Part shown: positions 1-9,140 of the stretch, in pieces
Position numbering within the stretch: position 1 is the stretch's first letter
Layout of the letters: every line of letters begins with the position of its first letter
Source of the DNA: Hymenobacter nivis
GTDB taxonomy: Bacteria > Bacteroidota > Bacteroidia > Cytophagales > Hymenobacteraceae
DNA: 64,000 nucleotides
Assembly: GCF_003149515.1 (NCBI RefSeq)
Contig: NZ_CP029145.1
Coordinates: 3,906,001-3,970,000, forward strand
Reading direction: 5' to 3'
Made by a program: the position numbers and the translations under genes
Notes under the pieces: model-generated
Seen by the model: the letters and a program-made list of their open reading frames with translations, nothing else
Databases searched by the model: none
Told to the model about the DNA's origin: nothing

Positions 1-83
1 TTGGCTTCGCCTTTCAGCTGGTTCCAGTTTCCCCGGCCTTGCAGCTCGGTGGCATCGTTGAGGTTGTTGTTATTGGCGTCCAT
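1..83 (-). CDS. CsbD-family stress-response protein, N-terminal part
   Basis: This is the first 27 residues of a gene cut by the window edge; it reads on the minus strand from the ATG at 83. The peptide is Asn/Asp-rich at the start and then has GNWNQLKGEAK, the tryptophan-lysine core that opens CsbD-family proteins (small soluble proteins of about 60-70 residues induced by general stress in many bacteria). The downstream end is outside the window, so length and neighbours cannot be judged. Identification rests on this one motif but the motif is distinctive. The biochemical role of the family is not established. Confidence 0.7.
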   Translation of the reverse strand, partial: MDANNNNLNDATELQGRGNWNQLKGEA

Positions 84-268
84 GAGGGAAGAATGGTTAG
101 GCGGGAAAAGAACTCGGGGGCTTTTACGCCAAGGGCGCGGCTGGGGTTGGCCCACTGCGGGGCCCCGGTGCCGGACGAGCGGCCCGCTGCTTCGCGGGGT
201 GGCCGCGCAATGCTGATGGTGAAGATGACCAAATGTGCCATTCGGGCGGCTGTGAGCCGTTAGTAAAG

Positions 269-889
269 TTAATTTAAAGTGCTGGCCAACAGTGCGGCAA
301 TCAGTACCACCCACACGCCCACGCCCGTGCCGTAGCCCGCCCAGGTGCGCTGGCGCTTACTGCGGTTGGCCTGGTCCTGGTAGCCGCGCAGGTAGTCGGG
401 GTCGGCGAGCAGGGCCGGGGCGGGGGCCCGGAAGTTGCGTTCCTTCACCGCCGCGCCGCTGATGACGGCGGGCGCGATGATGCCGAACACCGGCCCCCCG
501 TAGAGGGTGGCTCCCAGCGTGCCCCAGTACGGGCCGTGGTCGGTGTAGTGGGCCCAGGCATCGCGGCGGCCCAGCCCCAGCCGCTGCCCGGCGTCGAGGC
601 CCGGCAGCACGTCGGCGGGGCCCCCGGCGGCCACCTCGGGATGCAGCACCTCCTTGGTGCCGTTGGCGTAGCGCACCAGAAATACCTCGGCCACGGGTAG
701 TGCCAGCGTGTCGGGCGGGGCCGGAGCGGCGGGCAGGTAGCGCAGCTGGGTGGGCGTGAGGACCACCACGCGGCCCTGGATTTCCTGCCCGTCGAGGCGT
801 AGGATGGTGTCGGGGCCGGGGCTGGCCTGGGCCCAAGCCCGCGCGGGCAGCAGGGCCCCCAGCACAGCCAAAAGCAGTAAGTAGCGCAT
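269..889 (-). CDS. secreted or membrane protein, paralogue of the next gene
   Basis: A 206-residue protein with a clear signal peptide (MRYLLLLAVLGALLPARAWA, cleavage after AQA likely). The mature part starts with a short beta-rich domain carrying EVFLVRYANGTKEV at about residues 88-101. A hydrophobic glycine-rich stretch follows (about 125-150) and a C-terminal membrane segment (about 185-203). The neighbour at 947-1738 has the same early domain (EVFMIRYANGAKEVF), so the two are diverged tandem paralogues. I recognise no named family. Tandem, same-strand placement with a 57-base spacer suggests co-expression. Confidence 0.7.
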   Translation of the reverse strand: MRYLLLLAVLGALLPARAWAQASPGPDTILRLDGQEIQGRVVVLTPTQLRYLPAAPAPPDTLALPVAEVFLVRYANGTKEVLHPEVAAGGPADVLPGLDAGQRLGLGRRDAWAHYTDHGPYWGTLGATLYGGPVFGIIAPAVISGAAVKERNFRAPAPALLADPDYLRGYQDQANRSKRQRTWAGYGTGVGVWVVLIAALLASTLN

Positions 890-946
890 GGCGAATAAAT
901 GGTTTAACCAGTTGATTTATAAGAAATTAATTACTTATAAAAAGGC

Positions 947-1738
947 TCAGCGGCGCCGCACGGTGAAGCCCGTGAGCAGGCTGATGCGGACCCCACCGTT
1001 GCCGGGCACCACGGCCAGGTTGATGGGGAAGTTGATGCCGGCCTTGGTGCGGATGGACGCGCCCACGGCCAGCACGATGTTGGCCCCGATGGGCGTCAGG
1101 TTGGGGCCCAGGCCGAACTCGAACCCCTTGGGGCCCCGGATGCCCAGGATGCCGCTCACGCTCGGGATGAACTTGCCCTGCTCCAGGCCGCCCACCAGGG
1201 GCACGAACTCGACCAGGCCGGCCACGCCGTTGGGCAGGCGGAACAGGCGCGTTTCAAACTGCCACCCAAACTGCGTGAGGAAGGGGTTCAGGTCGTGGTA
1301 GCCTTCTTCCTGGCGGCCCCGCGCCAGGGGCCCGTTGGTGAGGAGGGTGATGCCCAGGCGCGGCCCGCCGAGGTGCACCTCGTCTTCGGCCAGCACCACG
1401 TCGCCGGTCACCACGGGGCCCGGCAGCGGGCCCGTGGCGGCGGCGGCGGCGGCGGCGGCCCGCGGCGCGGCCAGGTACGGGGCCCCCGGGGCGGGCGCGG
1501 CCCCAAACACCTCCTTGGCCCCGTTGGCGTAGCGAATCATGAACACCTCGGCCTTGTACACGCTGATGAGTGGGCCGTCGGGGTTGTCGGTGCGGCGAAA
1601 CTTGATTTCCAGGGGCGTGATTTCCAGGATTTTCACCTGCACCTCGTCGCCGTTGCGCTTGGTGAGCAGGTCTTGGGCGCGGGCCTGGCCAGCGGCCAGC
1701 AGCAGGGCCAGGGACAGGAAAAGTAGACGGAGCGGCAT
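947..1738 (-). CDS. secreted protein, paralogue of the preceding small protein
   Basis: 263 residues from the ATG at 1738; a longer frame exists, but this ATG puts a standard signal peptide (ends GQARAQ) at the N-terminus. After it comes the beta-rich domain with NGDEVQVKILEITPLEIKF and EVFMIRYANGAKEVF, then an Ala/Pro low-complexity linker encoded by a GGC-type trinucleotide run near 1436-1460. The C-terminal half has alternating hydrophobic strands (LPNGVAGLVEFVPLVGG, FEFGLGPNLTPIGANIVLAV) that could form a small outer-membrane barrel. Function unknown. It lies divergent to the gene starting at 1961 across an AT-rich 222-base spacer. Confidence 0.72.
   Translation of the reverse strand: MPLRLLFLSLALLLAAGQARAQDLLTKRNGDEVQVKILEITPLEIKFRRTDNPDGPLISVYKAEVFMIRYANGAKEVFGAAPAPGAPYLAAPRAAAAAAAATGPLPGPVVTGDVVLAEDEVHLGGPRLGITLLTNGPLARGRQEEGYHDLNPFLTQFGWQFETRLFRLPNGVAGLVEFVPLVGGLEQGKFIPSVSGILGIRGPKGFEFGLGPNLTPIGANIVLAVGASIRTKAGINFPINLAVVPGNGGVRISLLTGFTVRRR
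1436..1460. repeat. GGC/GCC trinucleotide run inside a coding region
   Basis: About eight GGC units in a row encode a poly-alanine stretch in the linker of the minus-strand protein at 947-1738. Length changes here would add or remove alanines without shifting the frame. Confidence 0.8.
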
Positions 1739-1960
1739 CGTGAAAAGGGTTTGGTGAGGCGATGGCTCAAAGGTGCGGGGCCCCGGGCCCGTACCGTTCA
1801 CCAAAAAATCAGGCCGTCAGACTTTTGCACCAGGTAATCATAGATAAAAGTCCTGTTGACTATCAGTGAGTTGAATAAATAATATCCGACATTTGGGTAA
1901 AGTGCTATATTACCGGGCCCCGGCGAAATCGGGCCTGGTTTTGCGCTTCCTTTGCAGCTC

Positions 1961-3496
1961 ATGGATGACCTCCGCACTGCCCTACTCACCCTCAGCCCCG
2001 ACGACCGCACCGAGTTTGTGCGGTTTCTCCAGCGCCAGCGCCAGCGGGTGGCCGGCCGGCAAGACGTACGCCTCTACGAGCTGCTGACGGGCCCCGCCCT
2101 GGCGCCCGCCGCGCTGGTGGCACGCCTCTACCCGGCCGCGCCCAACGCCGTGGCCTACTACGCCGTGCGCAAGCGCCTGCTGCTGCACCTCACCGATTTC
2201 CTGGTGCTGCGCCAGCGCCAGCACGACGCCACGGCCGCCGCCGCCGTGCGCGGCCACCTCACCCTGGCCCAGTATCTGTTCGGGGCCGGCGTGCCGCGCC
2301 TGGCTTGGGGCACGCTGCGCAAGGCCGAAAAGCAAGCCCGCGACCACGAGCAGTACGAGGCCCTGAACGCGGTGTATAACCTGCAAATCCAGCACGCCGG
2401 CACGCCCCACGCCGAGCCCCTGCCCGACGTGCTGCGCCGCCGCCACGCCAACAAAAAAGCCGCCGACGAGGAGGAGCGCGCCAACATTGCCGATAGCCTG
2501 CTGCGCCACCGCCTGCGTGAGGCCCGCACCCAAGGCCGCCCGGCCGCCGCCTTCGACGCCATCGTGCAGGAAATCCTGGCCGAGTACGACCTGCTGGAAG
2601 CCTTCGCCCGCTCGCCCTCGCTGCTGTGCCGCCTGCTGAGCATTGCGCGCAGCGGCATGCTGGTACGCCGCGACTTTGCCTCGTTCGCGCCCTTCGCCGA
2701 GCGTTGCTACGGGCTGATGGTGCGCCGCCACGGCTTCGCGCCGGCCCAACGCGGCTACCAGCTGCGGCTGCTCTACATGCTGGCCCACGCGCTGTACCGC
2801 ACCCGGCACTTTGCCGAGTCGGTGCGCTACCTGGAGCAGGGGCGGGCCGTGCTGGCGGCCGGCGGCCGGCCGCTGGCCGAATCGGGGCCCCGGTTTATGT
2901 TTTTGCTGGCCGCCAACTACGCCTTTCTGCAGCGCAACGCCGAAAGTATTGCCCTGCTCGAAGGGGCCCTGCGCACCGTGCCCGCCCTGCCCGCGCTCGA
3001 TGCCCTCACGGCCCGGCTCCAGCTCACGTTTCACTACTTTGCCGAAGGCAACTTCCAGAAAGCCAATCACGTGCTGCTGCGCCTGGGCCGCACCGACCAC
3101 TGGCTGGAGCAGCACATGGGCCTGGAGTGGCTGCTGAACCGCAACCTCGGCGAGCTGCTCATTCAGTTCGAATTGGGCGCGGCCGACGTGGCCCTGCTCC
3201 GCCTGCGGGCCATCGACCGTGGCCTGCGCGAGCGGTTTCCGGCCGGGCCGGGCGGGGCCCCGGCGGCCGGGGGCTCCTACCGCTACGTGCTGGGCTACCT
3301 GGCCCTGGTGCACGAAATTCTGGAAGACCCCACCGTGGCCCAGCGCCCCGCCTTCGCCCAAAAAGTGGCCCGGATGCCCGAATTCTGGCCCCTGGAGCGT
3401 GAAGACCTGCAGATCCAGAGCTTCTACGCCTGGCTGCGTGCCCGCATGCTGGGCCGCCCTTACTACGAGGTGCTGCTGGAAATAGCCACCAGCTGA
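1961..3496 (+). CDS. helical-repeat protein of unknown function
   Basis: 511 residues from the ATG at 1961 (a TTG nine bases upstream is less likely). The protein is rich in Leu, Ala and Arg with repeated amphipathic helices throughout, for example RYLEQGRAVLAAGG and LLEGALRTVPALPALDALTA, resembling TPR/SEL-type helical arrays. No catalytic motif, signal peptide or membrane segment is visible, so it should be cytoplasmic. Large antisense frames over it are shadows caused by high GC. Its function is not recognised. It stands alone, ending before a palindromic repeat and a terminator. Confidence 0.8.
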   Translation: MDDLRTALLTLSPDDRTEFVRFLQRQRQRVAGRQDVRLYELLTGPALAPAALVARLYPAAPNAVAYYAVRKRLLLHLTDFLVLRQRQHDATAAAAVRGHLTLAQYLFGAGVPRLAWGTLRKAEKQARDHEQYEALNAVYNLQIQHAGTPHAEPLPDVLRRRHANKKAADEEERANIADSLLRHRLREARTQGRPAAAFDAIVQEILAEYDLLEAFARSPSLLCRLLSIARSGMLVRRDFASFAPFAERCYGLMVRRHGFAPAQRGYQLRLLYMLAHALYRTRHFAESVRYLEQGRAVLAAGGRPLAESGPRFMFLLAANYAFLQRNAESIALLEGALRTVPALPALDALTARLQLTFHYFAEGNFQKANHVLLRLGRTDHWLEQHMGLEWLLNRNLGELLIQFELGAADVALLRLRAIDRGLRERFPAGPGGAPAAGGSYRYVLGYLALVHEILEDPTVAQRPAFAQKVARMPEFWPLEREDLQIQSFYAWLRARMLGRPYYEVLLEIATS

Positions 3497-3573
3497 GGGC
3501 CCCAATGGCCGTGGTGCAAGTGAATGGAAGTTTGACCAGTTGTTGGTAATAAACTGGTGCAGTAGCAGTAGCA

Positions 3574-3666
3574 CGGTCATGCAGAGCACAGCGAAGCATC
3601 TTTCCCGCAGTAGTAATTATTGATTAGTGGAGCAGTAAAGATGCTTCGCTGCGCTCTGCATGACCG
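3574..3666. repeat. palindromic intergenic repeat, copy 1
   Basis: Arms starting GGTCATGCAGAGC and ending GCTCTGCATGACC enclose the GAAGCATCTTT / AAAGATGCTTC core and a short AT-rich centre. The roughly 92-base unit could fold into a long hairpin. Related copies occur at 22397, 23927, 25061, 26082, 30731 and 50820 in this window. Confidence 0.85.
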
Positions 3667-3681
3667 GAATTATAAGCACAT

Positions 3682-3716
3682 AAAAAAGCCTGGGCCCCAC
3701 TGGGGCCCAGGCTTTT
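3682..3716. terminator. bidirectional rho-independent terminator
   Basis: Stem AAGCCTGGGCCCC, loop ACT, stem GGGGCCCAGGCTT, with an A-run on the left and T-rich right side. It can serve the lipoprotein gene to its right on the minus strand and the gene upstream on the plus strand. Confidence 0.8.
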
Positions 3717-3740
3717 GGCGCAGTGGCGCGGGCCGGTTGC

Positions 3741-4280
3741 TTAGTTATTCATGCCTTGCTTGAGGTTGGCTTTGGTTTCGCGGGCCGACTTGGCGGCGGC
3801 ATCACCCATGGCGTCCATGCGGTGGCCGGCTTTGTCCATGGCCTCCTTGGTGTTGGCTCTGGCTTCGGCAGCCTTGGCGTCGATTTTGGTGCCAGCGGCG
3901 TCCATCTTGGCGCCCATTTTGCTGCCGGCGGCGTCCATTTTGGCACCGGCCTCGTCCATCTTGGCGCTCATTTTGTCGCCGGCGGCGTCCATTTTGGCAC
4001 CGGCCTCGTTCATTTTGGCGCCCATTTTGTCGCCGGCGGCGTCCATTTTAGCGCTGGCGGCCTGGGCCCCTTCTTTCATGCTGGCCGAAGCGTTGTCGAC
4101 GGCGGCACCGGCGGCGGCACCGGCCTGGGTGGCCGTCATGGCCGAGCTGTCGGTGGTCACGGTCGCCGTGGTAGTACCGTCGGCGGCGGTAGTGGTGGCG
4201 GTGGTTTCGGACTGGTGGCAGGCGGTGGCGGCCAGGGCCACGGCGGCAGCGGCGAAGAGGGTTTTGAAGGAAATTTGCAT
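3741..4280 (-). CDS. lipoprotein with amphipathic KMDAAG-type repeats
   Basis: 179 residues. The signal peptide ends in the lipobox LAATAC, giving a lipidated Cys21. A Thr-rich linker follows and then from about residue 60 an almost perfectly repeating helix built on the unit KMDAAGDKMGAKM(N/D)EAG (about 18 residues), repeated three times with looser copies before and after. The heptad-like spacing of Met, Ala and Lys predicts a long amphipathic helix like those of LEA or apolipoprotein-type proteins. It is probably anchored in the outer or inner membrane. Function unknown; a stress or envelope-spacer role is only a guess. The repeat is also visible in DNA at about 3900-4060. Confidence 0.8.
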   Translation of the reverse strand: MQISFKTLFAAAAVALAATACHQSETTATTTAADGTTTATVTTDSSAMTATQAGAAAGAAVDNASASMKEGAQAASAKMDAAGDKMGAKMNEAGAKMDAAGDKMSAKMDEAGAKMDAAGSKMGAKMDAAGTKIDAKAAEARANTKEAMDKAGHRMDAMGDAAAKSARETKANLKQGMNN

Positions 4281-4429
4281 GGGAATGAAAATGAAGTGAG
4301 AATGTGCCCGTTAATCAACCGTACTGCCAAAAGGTAACCCAACGGTGGGGCCCCGGGCGGTGGCTTTTCAACTTTTTGGGTGGCCGGCAAGTATAGCCCG
4401 TCATATACTCTTCCCAAACTACCCATCCC

Positions 4430-4831
4430 ATGGATTCTACCACCGCCACCCCGTCCAACGCCGCCCAGCCCGCTGTGCCCTTGTCCGTGAGCGACCAGCA
4501 GGCCACCGCCTTGCTCGACGATACCCTGGCCCTGCTTGGCCACGGCCTGCCCGCCAAAGCCGACGGCCCCGGCAGCACCGAAATTGAACGCTGGGCCGCT
4601 GTACTGGCCGCTTCCGACCGCCCCGGCCTGGCCAAAATTACCCAGGAGCTGGGCCAGCTCGGCGAGTTGCTGAGCGGCCCCAACGCCGCATCGCACGAGG
4701 TAGCCGAGCTGCTGGCCAGCCTCAGCGCCGAAACCATCAAGGTGGCCGAAACGGCCCCGGGCAGCTATGCCGGCCCGCTCGGCAACCTAGGCACGCTGCT
4801 GCGCAAAGCCGCCAATTCGCTGTCGCGGTAG
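4430..4831 (+). CDS. small cytoplasmic hypothetical protein
   Basis: 133 residues, Ala/Leu-rich and largely helical with no signal peptide. A Ser/Thr/Pro-rich first 20 residues precede four to five predicted helices. No motif is recognised. It lies between a divergent lipoprotein gene (spacer about 150 bases) and the hypothetical gene at 4963. Coding is supported by GC-rich third positions and the lack of a better frame on either strand. Confidence 0.6.
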   Translation: MDSTTATPSNAAQPAVPLSVSDQQATALLDDTLALLGHGLPAKADGPGSTEIERWAAVLAASDRPGLAKITQELGQLGELLSGPNAASHEVAELLASLSAETIKVAETAPGSYAGPLGNLGTLLRKAANSLSR

Positions 4832-4962
4832 GCTCCAGTTGTTCGCTGTTGGTTGCTAATATCGTTTTGAGCGACCTGACAACTGACAACGAGCGACGGA
4901 CAACTAAAAGCAGAAGCGCGAACTTTGCCGCCCGCCGCGGCTAGGTCCGCGCTTCCGTTTTT

Positions 4963-5976
4963 ATGCCCGATTACACTCCCGCCGACCTCACGCCCTACGA
5001 CCCGTTCGAGGGCATGCGCTTCGGCCCCACCACCTGCTTCCTCAGTGGCCAGCCCGTGGGGCCCGCCGATACCGTGCCCGTGTTTGCCGACTGGCTGCAA
5101 GCCCACTACGACCTGGCCGACCGGCCCATCCAGCTCCTCGACCAAAGCACCGCGGCCTTCCGCGACCTGCGCCTACCCGCCAGCTCTGCCGTGCGCCCAC
5201 GCCTCGCGGAGCTGGAGAAAACCGTGGCCGCCGCCGCTGCCGCGGGCCCCGAGGCCCTGCGCGCCCTCGGCGATGACACGTTGTTTTTGTGGTTGGGCAA
5301 GATGTTCTACGGCATCTTCATCACCGAGCTGCTCACCGAGTTTGCGCCCCTCATCCGGCCCCGCTACCCGCTGGCCGAAAACGCGGCACTGCTGCGCAAG
5401 TTCCAGATATTTTTCCAGCTGCTCCAGGGCCTGCGCGTGCCCACCGAATACGCCGATTTTGTGCCCGGCTCGGTATTCGTGCTGGAAGTGGACCCCGCTG
5501 AAGACACCGTGCCGTTTGAGTACGATGATGACCTCAACACCTTGGTGTTCAGTATTAAAATGGGCCGGTCGGTGCTCGTGGCCTGCCTGGCCGACATCGG
5601 CCTGATTGGCCAGGCCATGCGCCAGGTGTACGCCGATGCCCAGCGGCCCCTGCACCCGGTGCAGGTGGCCGAGTTTAAGGCGCGGGTGTACTACGCGGCG
5701 CACCTGCTGCACATGGTGCCCGACCTGTACCCGCGCCACCCGCGCCCCGGCGACACCCACCTAGTATTCGACGCGCTGATTGACGACGTGGGCGTGGCCA
5801 TCTTCAACCCATGGGAAAACGCCGCCTACGCCCAGGCCCTGGCCGAGCTGTGGTACCGCTGGGATATCACGCTCGCCGACGTCAACCGCGACCCTACCCA
5901 GCCCCTGAGCCTGCTGTACACCCCCGACGGTACGCCCCGCACCGTGGTGCACTGGGCGGGGCCAGTAAGAGATTAA
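4963..5976 (+). CDS. conserved-looking cytoplasmic protein, function unknown
   Basis: 337 residues with balanced composition and many aromatic residues, which supports a folded globular protein. The N-terminus has FGPTTCFLSGQPV, which could be half of a metal site, but no partner cysteines follow. A helical region with ELLTEFAPLIRPRYPLAEN and a C-terminal WYRWDITLADVNRDP stretch are the other notable blocks. I do not recognise the family. It is transcribed toward sucA but the sucA promoter lies in the spacer, so it is probably a separate unit. Confidence 0.75.
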   Translation: MPDYTPADLTPYDPFEGMRFGPTTCFLSGQPVGPADTVPVFADWLQAHYDLADRPIQLLDQSTAAFRDLRLPASSAVRPRLAELEKTVAAAAAAGPEALRALGDDTLFLWLGKMFYGIFITELLTEFAPLIRPRYPLAENAALLRKFQIFFQLLQGLRVPTEYADFVPGSVFVLEVDPAEDTVPFEYDDDLNTLVFSIKMGRSVLVACLADIGLIGQAMRQVYADAQRPLHPVQVAEFKARVYYAAHLLHMVPDLYPRHPRPGDTHLVFDALIDDVGVAIFNPWENAAYAQALAELWYRWDITLADVNRDPTQPLSLLYTPDGTPRTVVHWAGPVRD

Positions 5977-6142
5977 GGGCCAGCGCAAACCATTTCCGGC
6001 ACAATTTGGGGCCCCAAAGGCACATTCTTTAGCAGAATGGCATTTTATTGATAGCTTGCCAGTGCAAAGAGGGCGGTAATTGGTAGCTAAATCCATACCT
6101 ATATATTTGGTAGATAAGTCAATTTGTAAACCCGATTATAAG

Positions 6143-6174
6143 TTTGAGCTTTGTTTTCAAGCCTTTTACTTTTG
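6143..6174 (+). promoter_or_regulatory. Bacteroidota-type promoter for sucA
   Basis: A TTTG box at 6143-6146 and a perfect TAnnTTTG box (TACTTTTG) at 6167-6174 are separated by 20 bases, matching the -33/-7 pattern known for primary sigma factors of this phylum. Transcription would start about 6180, leaving a leader of about 25 bases before the ATG at 6205. Confidence 0.6.
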
Positions 6175-6204
6175 CGCTGCCTTACCCACCCAGCACTTTC
6201 GTCC

Positions 6205-9138
6205 ATGGACTCTTACTCGTATATCGCCAACGCCGACGCGGTGGCCATCGAAACCCTGTACCAAGCGTACCAGCAAAACCCCGAATCGGTGGATTTTGGC
6301 TGGCGCAAGTTTTTCGAAGGGTTTGATTTCTCGCAGCAGTTCCCGGCCGAGGAGGCCCCGGCCACCAACGGCAGCGGCGCCGCTTCGGCTCCCGCGGGCC
6401 CGGTAGCGGCGCCGGCCGCGCCGGCCGCGCCGGCCGCGCCCCAGCCTAACGACTACGGCGTGCTGAACACAGTGGCTTCGACTAATAACGCCCCCGCGGG
6501 CCTCGTTGGCAATGAAACCGTGCCCAACGATAAGGAGACGGCCGTTCGCAACCTCATCCACGCCTACCGCAGCCGTGGCCACCTGCGCGCCAAAACCAAC
6601 CCGGTGCGCGAGCGTAAAGACCGCCAGCCCCACCTTGATTTGTCGGATTTTGGCCTGAGCGAAGCCGACTTGGACACGCCGTTCCGCAACGGCGAAACGC
6701 TGGGCTTGGGGCCTAAGGCCACGCTGCGCGACATCGTTGCGGCGCTGGAAAAGATTTACACCGGTACAGTGGGCTTCGAGTACATGTACATTCGCGACCC
6801 GGAGGTGCTGGACTGGCTGCGCGAGAAAATTGAGCGCGAAGCCCTATCCTTCAACCCCGGCGCGGAGTACAAAAAGCGCATCCTGAAGAAGCTGAACGAG
6901 GCGGTGGTATTCGAGAACTTTCTGCACACCAAGTTTTTGGGGCAGAAGCGCTTCTCGCTCGAAGGCGGTGAAACCACCATTCCGGCCTTGGACGCCATCA
7001 TCGGCAAGGGCGCCGATTTGGGGGTGCAGGAGGTGATAATCGGCATGGCCCACCGCGGCCGCCTGAACGTGCTGGCCAACATCATGGGCAAAACGTACGA
7101 GCAGATTTTCTCGGAGTTCGAGGGCACGGCCATCCCCGACCTGACCATGGGCGACGGCGACGTAAAGTACCACATGGGCTACTCGTCGGAGGTGGAAACG
7201 GCTAATGGTAAGAAAGTTAACCTGAAGCTGGCCCCCAACCCCTCGCACCTGGAGGCGGTGAACCCGGTGGTGGAAGGCTTCGTGCGCGCTAAAATTGAGC
7301 ACCAGTACGGCGGCGACTACCACAAAATCCTGCCCATCCTCATTCACGGCGACGCGGCGCTGGCCGGCCAGGGCATCGGCTACGAGCTGACCCAGATGTC
7401 GCAGCTGGAAGGCTACAAAACCGGCGGCACGGTGCACTTCGTCATCAACAACCAAGTGGGCTTCACCACTGATTTTGAGGATGCCCGCTCATCGATTTAC
7501 TGCACCGACCTGGCCAAGATGATTGACGCGCCGGTGATTCACGTCAACGGCGACGACCCCGAGGCCGTGGTGTTTGCCGCCCAGCTGGCCGCCGAGTACC
7601 GCCAGCAGTTCCACGCCGATTTCTTCATCGACATGGTGTGCTACCGCCGCCACGGCCACAACGAGTCCGACGAGCCCAAATTCACCCAACCCACGCTCTA
7701 CAACATCATCTCGAAGCACCAGAACCCGCGCGAGGTGTACAACGCCACGCTAGTAGAGCGCGGCGACGTGGACGCTGAGCTGGCCAGCCAGATGGACAAG
7801 GAGTTCCGCGACACGCTGCAAGCCCGCCTCGACCTGGTGAAGCAGAAGCCGCTGCCTTATAAATACCAGGCCCTGGAAAACGAGTGGCGCAGCCTGCGCC
7901 GCAGCACCAACGAGGACTTCGCCCAATCGCCCGAAACCGGCGTATCGGAGGAAGTGGTGGCGAAAGTGGCCAAAGCCCTAACCACGATTCCCGACGGCTT
8001 CAAGCCCATCAAGCAGATCGACAACTTGTTGCGCGAGCGCCGCAAGATGTTCTACGAAACCCGCGTGCTGAACTGGGCCGCCGGCGAGTTGCTGGCCTAT
8101 GGCTCGCTGCTGACCGAAAACCACGTCGTGCGCGTGAGCGGCCAGGACGTGCAGCGCGGCACGTTCTCGCACCGCCACGCGGTGCTGCACGACGCCGAAA
8201 CCTCGGCGCCCTACAACTCGCTGAACCACCTGGAAGGCGAGCACGAACAACTGTGCATTTACAACTCGTTGCTGAGCGAGTACGCAGTACTGGGCTTTGA
8301 GTTTGGCTACGGCATGGCCAACCCCACGGCCCTGGTGGTCTGGGAGGCGCAGTTCGGCGACTTCGCCAACGGGGCCCAAACCATGATCGACCAGTTCGTG
8401 GTGAGCTCCGAGAGCAAGTGGCAGCGCATGAACGGCCTGGTGATGCTGCTGCCCCACGGCTACGAGGGCCAGGGCCCCGAACACTCCAACGCCCGCCCCG
8501 AGCGCTTCCTTCAGCTGGCCGCCGAGAACAACATCGTCGTGGCCAACGTGACCACACCGGCCAACTTCTTCCATCTACTGCGCCGCCAACTGGCGTGGAG
8601 CTTCCGCAAGCCGCTGGTGGTGATGTCGCCCAAGTCGATGCTGCGCAACCCACTGTGCGTGTCGCCGCTTGACGAATTCACCAGCGGCCGCTTCCGCGAA
8701 GTGCTGGCCGACGACTACGCCGAAGCCAAGAAGGTGAAGCGCGTGCTGCTGTGCTCGGGCAAGGTGTACTACGACCTGCTCGACGAGCAGCGCACCAGCA
8801 ACCGCACCGACGTGGCCCTGGTGCGCGTGGAGCAGTTGCACCCCTTCCCGCAGCAGCAACTGCAAGTCGAGCTGTCCAAGTATCCCAAAGCCAAGGTGTT
8901 CTGGGTGCAGGAGGAGCCCGAGAACATGGGCTACTGGAACTACCTGCTCCGCTTCATGCGCCGCGAGCTGGAAGACGTGGTGGCCCGCAAGCCCTCGGCC
9001 TCGCCGGCCACCGGCTACAACAAAATCCACGTAAAGGAGCAGAAAGACCTCGTGGCCCGCGCCTTCGACAAGCCCAAGGAAGCCGTGGCCGACGGCCAAA
9101 TCAAGGAAACGGTGGCGGTGGCCAAAAAGCAAGAATAG
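6205..9138 (+). CDS. sucA: 2-oxoglutarate dehydrogenase E1 component
   Basis: 977 residues; thiamine-diphosphate enzyme that decarboxylates 2-oxoglutarate in the TCA cycle and passes the succinyl group to lipoyl-E2. I chose the ATG at 6205 over an upstream in-frame codon because it starts the family's N-terminal domain (YIANADAVAIETLYQAYQQN). Order: N-terminal E2-docking segment (2-45), Ala/Pro linker (about 55-90), thiamine-diphosphate domain (about 200-530, with HRGRLNVLAN from residue 283 and GDDPEAVVFAAQ from 449), transketolase pyrimidine domain (about 615-800) and C-terminal domain. Length is normal for the family. The E2 gene follows after an inserted two-gene module. Confidence 0.97.
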   Translation: MDSYSYIANADAVAIETLYQAYQQNPESVDFGWRKFFEGFDFSQQFPAEEAPATNGSGAASAPAGPVAAPAAPAAPAAPQPNDYGVLNTVASTNNAPAGLVGNETVPNDKETAVRNLIHAYRSRGHLRAKTNPVRERKDRQPHLDLSDFGLSEADLDTPFRNGETLGLGPKATLRDIVAALEKIYTGTVGFEYMYIRDPEVLDWLREKIEREALSFNPGAEYKKRILKKLNEAVVFENFLHTKFLGQKRFSLEGGETTIPALDAIIGKGADLGVQEVIIGMAHRGRLNVLANIMGKTYEQIFSEFEGTAIPDLTMGDGDVKYHMGYSSEVETANGKKVNLKLAPNPSHLEAVNPVVEGFVRAKIEHQYGGDYHKILPILIHGDAALAGQGIGYELTQMSQLEGYKTGGTVHFVINNQVGFTTDFEDARSSIYCTDLAKMIDAPVIHVNGDDPEAVVFAAQLAAEYRQQFHADFFIDMVCYRRHGHNESDEPKFTQPTLYNIISKHQNPREVYNATLVERGDVDAELASQMDKEFRDTLQARLDLVKQKPLPYKYQALENEWRSLRRSTNEDFAQSPETGVSEEVVAKVAKALTTIPDGFKPIKQIDNLLRERRKMFYETRVLNWAAGELLAYGSLLTENHVVRVSGQDVQRGTFSHRHAVLHDAETSAPYNSLNHLEGEHEQLCIYNSLLSEYAVLGFEFGYGMANPTALVVWEAQFGDFANGAQTMIDQFVVSSESKWQRMNGLVMLLPHGYEGQGPEHSNARPERFLQLAAENNIVVANVTTPANFFHLLRRQLAWSFRKPLVVMSPKSMLRNPLCVSPLDEFTSGRFREVLADDYAEAKKVKRVLLCSGKVYYDLLDEQRTSNRTDVALVRVEQLHPFPQQQLQVELSKYPKAKVFWVQEEPENMGYWNYLLRFMRRELEDVVARKPSASPATGYNKIHVKEQKDLVARAFDKPKEAVADGQIKETVAVAKKQE

Positions 9139-9140
9139 CC

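Noticed and set aside
1982..3589. 535-codon antisense frame over the helical protein
   Set aside because: A high-GC shadow: Gly/His/Val-rich text with no domain, and the plus-strand protein has sensible composition.
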